Positions 22,001 through 32,200 of a stretch of DNA of 64,000 nucleotides are shown one piece after another. The notes under the pieces were generated by a model. It worked only from the letters and a program-made list of their open reading frames with translations. It had not been told where the DNA came from and made no database searches. The translations under genes and the position numbers were made by a program. The stretch is from the NCBI RefSeq assembly GCF_026262505.1, contig NC_067205.1:25053693-25117692 (forward strand), written 5' to 3'. This DNA is from Trichomonas vaginalis G3 (Eukaryota; Parabasalia; Trichomonadida; Trichomonadidae). Each line of letters starts with the position of its first letter. The first letter of the stretch is position 1.

Positions 22001-22814
22001 AGTATAAGAAGGAAGAAAATCCGCTACAAGAAAATATTAAATTAATTTTGAACAGTATTTATGGAAAAACTATTTTGTCCCCGATAGAGTCGAAAATTAA
22101 AATCATTGATGATAAAGATGCTGTTAGGTATGCCATCAGAAATTATAACCATATCATTAAATTTGAAGGTTTAGATGGTTCGGATAAAACTATTTTCAAA
22201 CTAACTAAAAGCATTTGCAGACACTTTAACTTTTGCCCCTTAGGTGTTAATATCTTATCTATGTCGAAACGTATCATGAATGAAGTATTTTGCACGATTG
22301 AAGACTTAGGATTAAAAGCATTTTATCAGGATACAGATCGATGCATTTTCAATGAAGACATACCACTCGCTGCAGAGTTTAAGAAGAGATATGGTCGCGA
22401 ATTATAGGAAAGAATTTAGGTCAGTTCATTCGATTTTGCAGAAATCACAAAAGATAAACAAAGTTTAGCTTACAAGTCGATATTTTGTGGAAAGAAGACT
22501 TACATTGATTTACTCACTAATGATTAAATGAAGTTGCATTTCATGCAGAATGAAAGGCGTAAAACAAGATGTAGCTTTAACAGCAAATGAAATGTTTCCT
22601 GAAGCAGTTCAATGCGTTTATGATGAAGAAAGATTAATGATTCCTCAGGGAAAATATGATAAAGATAGTGAGTTCAGTTATGAAATTATATGAAGCCCTT
22701 CATAGTAGTCAGGAAATCGCATTTGATTTATGCAAATCACGCTCCTGTTTTGAAGAGAAGTTTAACTTTTCAATAACGACTAAAAACACTTTCATAAGAA
22801 AGTTAAAGTTCTGA
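19080..22814 (+). pseudogene. Maverick A protein-primed DNA polymerase B remnant
   Basis: Long N-terminal extension with coiled-coil and a Cys/His OTU-like region (DNCFVYACIQAG, later LLLVEDHYML), then 3'-5' exonuclease motifs (FADFEC, HNLSYDINF, YCKQDVRIL) and polymerase motifs (SLYP, LNSIYGK). The family replicates linear DNA from a terminal protein. Broken in several places, chiefly in the C-terminal third. Confidence 0.9.
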
Positions 22815-22860
22815 AGTTATGAATGAAGTCATAAATGAAGTCATGAATGAAGTCATTATT
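22815..22860. repeat. 14-bp tandem repeat after polymerase B
   Basis: Three or four copies of ATGAATGAAGTCAT-like units directly after the polymerase stop. Maverick B has the same thing at 58124-58185 with AATGAGGTCATG units, so the feature is ancestral. Confidence 0.75.
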
Positions 22861-22888
22861 TTTATCGTTCAAGACAAAAATAAACTTT

Positions 22889-23455
22889 TCATATTAAATT
22901 ATGTAAGCGTTTGAATTTACTATACGTAATGCATGTTCTTTTTCCATTAACATCATAAACATTAACATATAATGAACCATTTATGTTTTCATTAATGTAT
23001 AGTTCTTTATACTGACGACCGTTATAATAATAAAACAAATCTGCATCGATGTCGTAAAATAAATCCTCAAATTCATGATTTCCATAATGTGAAACAGTAA
23101 TTGAATTTTCACTGATTTCATCAACGAAATTATATTCTACTCCATTTGCTTTACTTCTATTTCTATTATTTGTAGAACTTGAACACCAATGTAGATTATC
23201 AACCATATTATTATTTCTAACTTTATCGTAATGGTCGACTTCATTGAGATTCTTAGGATTATCAATCCACTGAATAGCTATTAATCTATGTTTAAGATAT
23301 TTTTTACCGTTAAGGGTTAATCTTATATATCCATTCTTTTCTTCATACTCACTGACAGTCTTTCCGTTTTTCTTTCTTCTTATTTGATACGGATATTCTG
23401 TGTTAATTTCGTAATCTTCATCAGCTACTAACGTTTCCCAGTTATTATTTTCCAT
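22889..23455 (-). CDS. HNH endonuclease of Maverick A (NUMOD4-HNH type)
   Basis: The ATG at 23455 gives 188 residues. The N-terminal part (WETLVADEDYEINTEYPYQIRR) fits NUMOD4, then the HNH core follows: HRLIAIQWIDNPKNLNEVDH, NNNMVDNLHWCSSSTNNRNR. After it comes a beta-rich tail (residues 115-188) of a kind seen in NUMOD-bearing nucleases. These are homing-type nucleases common in phages and giant viruses; the gene probably entered the Maverick as a hitchhiker. It is the last gene before the right terminus and Maverick B has none. It reads as whole. Confidence 0.85.
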   Translation of the reverse strand: MENNNWETLVADEDYEINTEYPYQIRRKKNGKTVSEYEEKNGYIRLTLNGKKYLKHRLIAIQWIDNPKNLNEVDHYDKVRNNNMVDNLHWCSSSTNNRNRSKANGVEYNFVDEISENSITVSHYGNHEFEDLFYDIDADLFYYYNGRQYKELYINENINGSLYVNVYDVNGKRTCITYSKFKRLHNLI

Positions 23456-23596
23456 CGTTTTATAAAAATAAAAAAATATTTTTTTATTTTTTGTAAATGT
23501 CAAAAATTTTAACGTGTCAAACGGTTTTTTGCAGATTCTAATAATTTGGGGTCCGAGGGGCGTAGACCCTTGGTACACAATTACTAGATACTAACT
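23456..23596. repeat. Right terminus of Maverick A
   Basis: Read inward from 23596 on the minus strand it begins AGTTAGTATC, followed by a GC-rich block and then TTTGACA and TTTACAAAA words. Maverick B's ends begin AGTTAGTATA, also followed by a GC-richer block and TTTGACACTTTACAAAA, so the outer ends are homologous. Confidence 0.8.
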
Positions 23597-24425
23597 TGTG
23601 TGAAAGCGCATGTTCATACGCCACTTTAGTACCTGTAAAATTCGGGAATGTCTCTAATGGCATTGGCTTGAGCTGAGATGTTGCGCACATGATTGAACTC
23701 GTAAGATATGATCTTTTACCGAGCTTTCCGGCATCGATCGCAACACCCACTGATTCTTCCTTTTTAAACTCCTTTAACCAAAGATCTTTGTGCATTTTGG
23801 CCACACAAATAAAACGTTCTTGGAAGGAAGTACGTCTTGGGAGGTGACTGTCCAAAACCGCGCTCATATTACTAGTTCCTATATGTTTACGTCCAAGGTG
23901 CATTGCCATAATTAGAACATTACGGAACAATTGATCATCCACCAAATCCATTGGTAAACTCCTTGAGGCAAAGAGGTACATAATTGCCAGTTCCATTGTA
24001 TTTAAATCTTTTATACTTTTATCACAATCTTTTAAATCTTCAAAATATGCTTTGACATCCGGATCAATCTGGGGATTTTGACCTTGATGGCCTTGATTTT
24101 GTTGTGTTTGATCTTGATGGTCATCTTGATTCTGGTTTTGGACATCTGTACGCCTTGTTACATCGTAAAGTGTAGGTTGGCCAAAATAGTGCTGATGTTT
24201 GAGTGGATATGCTTCAGGATCTACTGTAGGCACTTTCTGAAGATGATATTTTGCGATATAGAAATCGCACTGGATGTCATTTTTAAAATGATTACACTGT
24301 AAATATGCATGATTTGATTCATCGTAACAGTTAACAAAACCTTCAGGTGGTGGCTCTCGAGAGTCCGCCAAGGTAAGTTTCTTATATTTCTTATGGAGAT
24401 ATTTCCCAAGTGGTCTTTTTGTCAT
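23597..24425 (-). pseudogene. hAT-like transposase gene, front part, cut by Maverick A
   Basis: About 276 residues from an ATG at 24425 up to the Maverick end. Residues about 30-60 hold a Cys/His cluster like a BED or related zinc finger (YLQCNHFKNDIQCDFYIAKYH); a low-complexity Q/N/D stretch follows; then come a helical region (FASRSLPMDLVDDQLFRN) and the start of an RNase H-like core (VGVAIDAGKLGKRSYL), as in hAT transposases. The rest of the gene should lie on the far side of Maverick A but was not found left of 6600, in keeping with loss of A's left end. Domesticated or mobile status is unknown. Confidence 0.6.
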
Positions 24426-25272
24426 TAATCAAAGTAAATGAACGACCAAGGTGTTCAAAAAGTGGCCGAAAAGAGAGGAGAGAAAGAAAAGTAAAAAAGG
24501 AGTAAAAGAAATGACGATATCTCCACGTCTGATCGGTATTTTTCGATTCTGACTGCAGAAATCGATTTTTTAGGGGATGTAGATATTATGTATCACGAAA
24601 AATAGCTCTATTGTAAAGAAACGCGCCAATTTCGATGCGAATAAAGTATATCTAACAAAACAATGTAAATTTGCTTTGATTGATATATTATATAAAAATA
24701 AAATAGATTTGAGCATTTGATGTGTTATGCCCTACGTTGTATGTATAAAATAAGTACTTTATTTACTAGTTATATGTTCTGAATATAAGATATTAAAAAT
24801 TACATTTATAAAAGCTTACCATATTTTTCTTTAATTATTGTTTTTCATAATAGGTAATGTTCTTATTTACGTTATAAAGTATGATATTTACAAATATTAA
24901 GTATTAATGTTTTTTGAGAAATTATTAGATACAAGCAATAATGATAAAGATAGAAATGGTGATGAATTGCGATGTAATTATAGAAAACGTAAGATATATG
25001 AATTCAAAACAATCAAAATTTAGGTTGCTAACCATATATTGCGAAAAGGTGTTGTATATTGAGCTAAAATTATGATTATATTATAAAACTGCCACTTAAA
25101 GCATAACGATACTATTCCTTTTTCATTTTAATCTAATATGATATTAATTACTTTCGATTTAGCTATAAAATGATGATATGTTTTCAAAAATCATATTTTC
25201 AATCTGTATAATGCATAATTCACCAAATGTCTCATTTTTGATATTGCGAGATATTTTTGCTAGGCAAACCCA
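24426..25272. other. Gene-free AT-rich stretch
   Basis: Nothing coding or repeated was found on either strand between the hAT-like gene start and the TIR element. Confidence 0.6.
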
Positions 25273-25350
25273 AATTTTAGCTAAAAGTGACAGGGGAAAA
25301 AAACGTTTAGTATTAAAAAAAAAGACCGATGAGAGCTTCGTTCGAAATAT

Positions 25351-25412
25351 AGAGGGAACTGAGAATGCGCAACCATTCTCAGGGAATATTGGATGCTATT
25401 CCCGTTCCCTCT
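25351..25412. other. Perfect three-way-junction (cloverleaf) sequence
   Basis: Outer stem AGAGGGAAC/GTTCCCTCT (9 bp) encloses two stems, GAGAATG/CATTCTC (7 bp, 6-base loop) and GGGAATA/TATTCCC (7 bp, 8-base loop), with only one unpaired base between each. All 23 pairs are Watson-Crick. It could extrude as a cruciform or fold as RNA. Confidence 0.8.
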
Positions 25413-25453
25413 GTATGGAAAATTGAGGTTTTCAAAGGGAGTTAAAATAATAT

Positions 25454-25813
25454 CAAATTTATACTAATTTACTTCAAAATACAAAAGTATTTGACAGCTA
25501 AAATTAGTTACTTTAGCAAGCCTATCAATACCCTTTTACGATTATTGTTACTTTTTCGAAATAAAAGTAAAAACAAATTTATACTAATTTACTTCAAAAT
25601 ACAAAAGTATTTGACAGCTAAAATTAGTTACTTTAGCAAGCCTATCAATACCCTTTTACGATTATTGTTACTTTTTCGAAATAAAAGTAAAAACAAATTT
25701 ATACTAATTTACTTCAAAATACAAAAGTATTTGACAGCTAAAATTAGTTACTTTAGCAAGCCTATCAATACCCTTTTACGATTATTGTTACTTTTTCGAA
25801 ATAAAATAAATTT
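25454..25813. repeat. 120-bp tandem repeat, three copies
   Basis: Units start CAAATTTATACTAATTTAC at 25454, 25574 and 25694 and look identical until the end of the third. The period is a multiple of three and one frame has no stop, so it gives a spurious long reading frame. Confidence 0.95.
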
Positions 25814-26259
25814 ATTATCAAAAACCTTTTTTTCTTAGTAAAAATAAACGAAATTTTTTACCTTATGAACTTTTGATGGAAATATGCAAATTTAAAATAA
25901 TAAAGAAAGCCGCGAGCGAAGCGATCGGCTTAGTTCGAAGATTTTGATTCAAATCTTTGCTTATATTCCTTAAATTCTTTATGAAACTCGCAACAGTTCC
26001 ATAAAAAATTTTAAATTCTAAACTGTCGAAATTACCGATCGGTAATCACACCCTTCATGGGTGTGTCACTTTTTACAGGTGTGTCACTTTTAGCTAAAAT
26101 TACCCCTACTCGTCGAAATTGCTAGCTAAATGTTTTTTTGGCGAAATTGCGTATTGTACGTTTTTTTCGCAAAACGAAACCCTTAAATGTATAAAAAATT
26201 CAAAAGATGAATTGTATCCACATTTTTTTTTTCAAAGTATTGCTGATTGACAATCAAGA

Positions 26260-29200
26260 ATGAGACGTCGATCATCAAACGATATATTTTTATTTAACGA
26301 GGAAGAGTTTAATAATCTCGATCGCCTGGAATTGAAAATCAGCAAGCTTGAAGATACAATTGTTGAATTTAATAGTAAATTTAAATCAGATACGCCGATA
26401 ATTACATCAAAAGGGAATATTTCAGCTGCAACAACATTTTGGAATACTCTAGTCAATAACTTTACATATATAATTCATGATAAACTTGAAGATTTGCTTA
26501 TAACCTTCGAAATATTCTTCCAGAATCCATCGACATTACCAGTAGATGAGAAAATACTTTCGGTTATTGAATTTCTTTTTGGTCAAATCAAAACAGAATC
26601 CAAATTCCAAGAAATTATTGCAGAAAGTATCAAACTTATCTTCAAAATTCCATGGGTCTGCAACTTATTTTTAGAAAGAGAGTTATTTTCTGGCCTTTTC
26701 GTGCAATTTATCAATGAAGAAAAATACGAGAAACTTTGTTTAATCCTTCAAAACCTCAACAGCAGCGAATTTACGGCAGCATTGACCAAATTTATACCAG
26801 AAATAGTTATATTACCGACATTTCGATTCATTGTCTGCACGAAAAAAGAATTTCAAGATAAAATACCCACGAATGTGTTTGTTTTACTTATTACTCACTT
26901 AATCAGCTGGATATGCAAAGCTTTTACCCCACAAGTTATTGTCGATTTACTTGCAGATGGAGTAATTTACGATATCAACACAATTTTATCGACATGTAGT
27001 GCCAAATCTGTTTTGGGAGTTTATTCTTCCCTTGTTGAGTGGGATGCTGAATATCCAATTCATCCAATTGCCTTAAAAGTATTTCATCAGATTTATGTTC
27101 TTCCTACAACCTCAAATCAGCTTCGGATTTCAATTTTAGAATTCATTAGCAGCAAATCTTCAATATACAACCAGAACTTTGCACTCCAGGCCAATACTTC
27201 CGGTTGGTTTTTACCAGAAGTATGCAAAATCTCAAATTTGTTCACTCCTTTCTGCGAAATGATCAGAGGGATCGCCAGAGTGGACACAAAATTCATTATT
27301 CCTGTCTTTCTGCTACTCGTTGATAAGATTGTTCCGCCTCATAAAGGAGGAATTTTAATTGACTCGATTATTTCATTTTTATTGGAGCTTCTGACTGATT
27401 TCAGCATGCCAGAAGTATTGTTTAATAATGATTTGTGCTTGGAGAAGCTAATGCTTGAACCTTCTTTGAGTGATTTCGCAAATTTTCTGACTGACAAAAA
27501 AGTTCAAGTTTTTCTATCAAAAATGTTTGCAGGAAGGACTTCTGAATCTCAGCCAGTTCACATCCTCCAGCGACTGACCGATTCCGGAAAATTTATGAAC
27601 CAGGAAAAACTTACTGAGTTCGTTGTGACAATCCTTACAGATAATTTTAATCCGGGAATACTGTACTACTTGATTGTATCACTGGATGACGACTACGTTG
27701 AAGATATAATTTATCTCATTTTAACTCCATGGAGATCAGACATTGTGACCTTGTTCAATGAGGGTGACTGCTTCTCTATTGTCGAGAGGAAGATTGGAGT
27801 CAACATAAAATGGACTAAGGCTTTCTTAAAATTCGTAAATACAATTGTTACCCACGAAAGCGACCATTTCTTCGATGACTGGGTCATCCAGCAGCCAAGT
27901 TCATCCCTTGTTTTCACTCTACAGAATGACGATATCTCTGAATACGTCGTTCCATCAAGTTCCATACACCCGATACCAATTCCATCACTTGTTCCACTGT
28001 GCAATCCATTTATTACTGACTCTTATTACAATTTGTATATGTTGGGAGCTTATGCGATGCCAGTTTACAGGAAATTTAATTTCAAATATGATAAAATTAG
28101 CAATATCAAAGAAATTGCATGCAGATTCATATATCCTGAAGACTTCATGATCTTAGTAGATACAAATCCTGCTTTGGCTGCGACTTTATTAAAAATACCA
28201 AACGAGCCTTTTTCTTTATTTGAGTTCTATCCCAATATTGGCCCAGGTTGGCTCGAGCCACTCAAGCCTATCTCATGTCCAGCCATTTGTTTCAGAATTA
28301 GATTCAATAATAACTCAATACAGAAAGTTCCTTTTGTTACATTCAACAACCAATCTCTCGCAATAGAAGACAACCTTATTTTCAGTCCAAATAACGACAA
28401 ATCATTCAAAATTGACCTAAAAACATGGTATCAAATTTTGATTTACAGTGAAAAGTCGTCATCCAGCATTAAAGTCTATATCAATACGCTAGAATTCTGC
28501 CAAGTACCAGCATCGAGCGACAATCTCGTTACACTTAAAGAGATTGGCAACAGTGAAATTCCTGGAACGGCTTTTTTTGTCCAAAACAACGTCAACATCC
28601 TTTCAGACTTGGACTCCATCCAGAACTACACCTTACCTAAGACTCCAAATGTCGAATTAGTCCCTAAAAAGTCATGTGCTCTCTCACTATTCCACTCGAC
28701 CATCCACATCTTCAAAGACCACAACAACATCATCGAGATCTTCAACAGGTTCACTCGGAGCAAGTCAAACAAGACTGACTACTTGAGAATCGTCTCTCAG
28801 ATACCGAACATCTGCGAAATCAACGACTACACATTCTTCTCGAACTTCCTATCAGTTCTCAAGCAGAACAAGGAGTACTGCGAGACTGGGTGGTTCACTG
28901 AGTTCGCATTCTCCATGTACTGGGTCATAGATTTGAAACAGAGAACACGAATTTTCAACTCAATTCTTTCTGATTTTGAGTTGTGGTCTAGTTTTGACGA
29001 ATCCTATCTCATTGAGTATTTGCAGAGTGTCTACAAGTACATCACGACGTACAACGACAAGATAGACATCGGCTATTTGATTGACAACCATTGTCTGGAG
29101 ACACTTTATTATTTGATATTTTGCGTCAAAAAGAAAAATTTGGCAGAATGTTTCATCAGACTGTTTCTCTTCATCTTCCAATTCGCAAATATGGCCATTA

Positions 29201-32200
29201 TCAAGAGGATGTCAAAGATAATTATGTCATCAAAGATGTGGCTGAATTTGAAGGATCTGAAAATAAATTTGAACGAAATCAGAGATTTCATTTTGGAATT
29301 CGATTTCGATTCTCAGATTTTCTCTGTTTTCATCCAGGCTTTGGTTGTATTCCAGGCAAAGAAGAACTTGGAGGTGTTCACTGATGAAGACTTGCTGTTC
29401 TTAATACTGATAACTAACAACACTTGCGCAGAAGCAATTTTGGAATACCTCATCTCAAAAAATTCTGAAATTGATTTGACAAATTTGTCTGTTTTCACTT
29501 TGGGAATCAAGAAATTCCCGTCAAATGTTAAACTGTGGAGCTTCCTTTACACAAGACTGTTTGATTGTAGCTTTGACATATATAACTACACGAAAACTCC
29601 GCCAATCAAAAAGAATTTCTTCATTTACCCAATTTTCACTTTGATGATGGCGGTTTTTCATGAAAAAGTGACGGAGGATTTGACAAAGAAACTTAGTGAT
29701 GTATTTAATGACACATTCATAAGCCAGCTGACCAATTTGACGACAATTAATCTTGATGTCTTCATCTATCTTCTTAGATTTTGCCGCAGAAATCTCCCCA
29801 CAGTGAATTTGATTGAATTGGAGGTTTACAACTCGAATTACATCTCCAAGAGCGATTTCCCGCAATTGAAGGAAATTTACCAAAACAATTTTGCTGAGTT
29901 CCTCACAAAATTCTTGAACTTGACAAGGTTGGACGGTTACGACGGTGTCCCAGAATCTTTTTGTAATTTTATGTCACTTTTCTTGGCAAAATTAGTTCAT
30001 TCTCAAATCAATGATTTCATGTCCAAATCTCCACGTGCAATATCCATCATTGTTCAGCAGAGCTGTCCCGAGATTGTTAAAGCATTTCTAGTTAATTTGA
30101 TTGGAATGATGAAGAACGCAAGCAAAAAGACGATCCAGAGCTATTTAGAGGCAGTTTGCTACTTCTATTTGCACTTTCCGAGTTATTTCAATGACGGACT
30201 GATTATTTGGGCTGTGTTTGATTTCATCAAAGAAAACCAAAGTGTGGCAAAAAATCGGTTTTCTGGTTTCTTCATTGTCACTTTGTCTCTTTTGGACGAT
30301 AAACAGCTAGAAATTGCATTGGAGATTTTGGAGAATCATGCGAGTAGTTTCCAGTTCAACCAGTGTTTGTATTTGCTGTTTGGACTTTTCGAGAAAAGGC
30401 CTGAGTTGTCTGAGAAATTTTCAAAGAACTTACTCAAGCAGCTGAAGAAATTGAACTTCCCACATAACGACGCGAATTACGACGTCATCCAGAACTATAT
30501 AAAGAATATGACAGAGCTGGACATCAAGAATCCGCCGAAAGAAGTTGTTGAGAGTTTGTTTGTCCTGAAACAGAAACTGATTTCTGACTGGGAGGGAACA
30601 ATCGAAATTATTCTGGCTGAGGAACTAAATGACACAGAAGGACTGATCGTAAACACGTACAAGATTGTTACTCTACTTGCTTTCAACACTTATAACGTCG
30701 TCAACAATCTTTCATTAGCTATAAACCAGTTCGCAAAGAACCAGGAAAAATTCTTAAGTACAAAGCCTTTCTTGAAATGCGAAAAAACTCTCTCCTTCAG
30801 ACGACACCCATTCTCCTTCCCAGCTCAGACGCCATCCGTTGTTTACCCTTCCCCTTTCCCAATTTACTCCCCTTCTGACAAGCCGCCACAAGCAGTCAGG
30901 CCTCAAACGAAAGTTTTTGATTTTGTTTCGAATTTCGATACAAAACTCGAAATAGTCGACTATTTACCAATGGGAAACTTCAAATTCGCAGGGCTGTTTA
31001 ATATTCATAAAGGTGACATTTTGTCACTTTTTAAGTCAACTTATGGAGATTTTTCAACGATTTCAAATTGCCAACTTTCTAGATTAGACATCAAAGTTCC
31101 CTGTATCTGTTTCTTCAGTTCCAAAGGAACTCTTTATCTTTGCGGTGCAAGTTTCGTTGATAATGAAATTTCCTTAAGCGAAGTGACCACTCAAAGTTAC
31201 ACCACATTTTACGAGTCAGCTCTTTTAGGAGAATTCGGTGAGTTCAGGCTGTTCTGCGGCCGAATAATCCTGAAAGTGAAATCTGACAGTGAAATACTTG
31301 TCAGAAAAATCAACTATAACACAGAACAGAACTCATTCGAGTTCTTCAATATTTCCAACGGAAATTACATTATCGACTTCGAATCTCCAAACCAAAGCAT
31401 TGTCACATCCAATCTTATTAATATGCACAATCTCGAGAGCATCACTCAGAAGTGGAGATCGAACGAGATGTCGAATTTCGAGTACCTAAACTACGTGAAT
31501 TTCTTCGCGCAGAGGTCGTACTCGGAGCTCTCCTGCTACCCGATTTACCCGAGGACATTAAGCGAGATGAACGGCGACAAAATAGAGAGCGAGCCACTCA
31601 GAGACCTCAACACGCCGATACAATTGCTTGGGGACCTCGACCAGCAGCACAAGTCTTTCGTGAAGAGATTCCAGCAGCAGAAGTTCTTCTTCCCAGAAAA
31701 CGTATCAAATCCAATGATCGTAACAACTCTGCATGTCAGAGTTATTCCGTTCTGTCGCTACCAGTGGCTGATGAACGAGGGCTGGGATGCTGGCGACAGG
31801 AACTTCCTCTCTGTTCCGTTCCAGCTGCAGGTTTCTGCAAAAACTGTCTACGAACAGACTGCTGAGCTGTTCATTGCACCGGAATATCTATTAAATTTGA
31901 ATAATTTCATGCTCAAAAACGGTGTTACTTTTGACATTGTTCTTCCTAAATGGTCGAGCAATGTTTTCAGTTTTGTCAATTTCCACAGAATGATTTTGGA
32001 ATCGAAAAGCGTCAGAGACAATCTGAATATTTGGATTGACTTTATTTTCGGGTACAAACAGAAGTCAAAAGATGATTTCAACATATTCAATCCTCTGGCG
32101 TATTTTGAGCCAAAAAGCGATGTCTCGAATGATAAAAAGGAGCAACAGAAGAAGTGGATGTCATTCTGTGGACAGGTCCCCATCCAAGTTTTCTCTGTTT

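Larger units (their letters stand above)
6600..23596. mobile_element. Maverick/Polinton A, old and broken (left end approximate)
   Basis: About 17 kb holding the Maverick set: packaging ATPase, retroviral-type integrase, protein-primed polymerase B and several proteins with direct counterparts in Maverick B in the same order and strand. It adds a PrimPol-SF3 helicase and an HNH endonuclease, and lacks a major capsid gene region. The right terminus is precise: inverted AGTTAGTAT ending at 23596, inside a hAT-like gene. No matching left terminus exists, so the left end was lost or rearranged. It is a fossil with well over ten breaks. A foldback MITE sits inside it, so that MITE arrived later. 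It is older than B. Confidence 0.9.
25273..26101. mobile_element. 830-bp non-autonomous element with 20-bp inverted ends
   Basis: The ends AATTTTAGCTAAAAGTGACA (25273-25292) and its exact inverse (26082-26101) bound the element. AAAAGTGACA is also subterminal in the foldback MITEs, so the families may be related. Inside are a three-way-junction sequence and three 120-bp repeats; no protein is encoded. ACCC lies just outside both ends as a possible target duplication, but one base is unaccounted for on the left. Confidence 0.6.

Noticed and set aside
25491-25838. Open frame of 115 codons with a repeated 40-residue unit
   Set aside because: It is a by-product of the 120-bp tandem repeat, whose length is a multiple of three and lacks stops in one frame.
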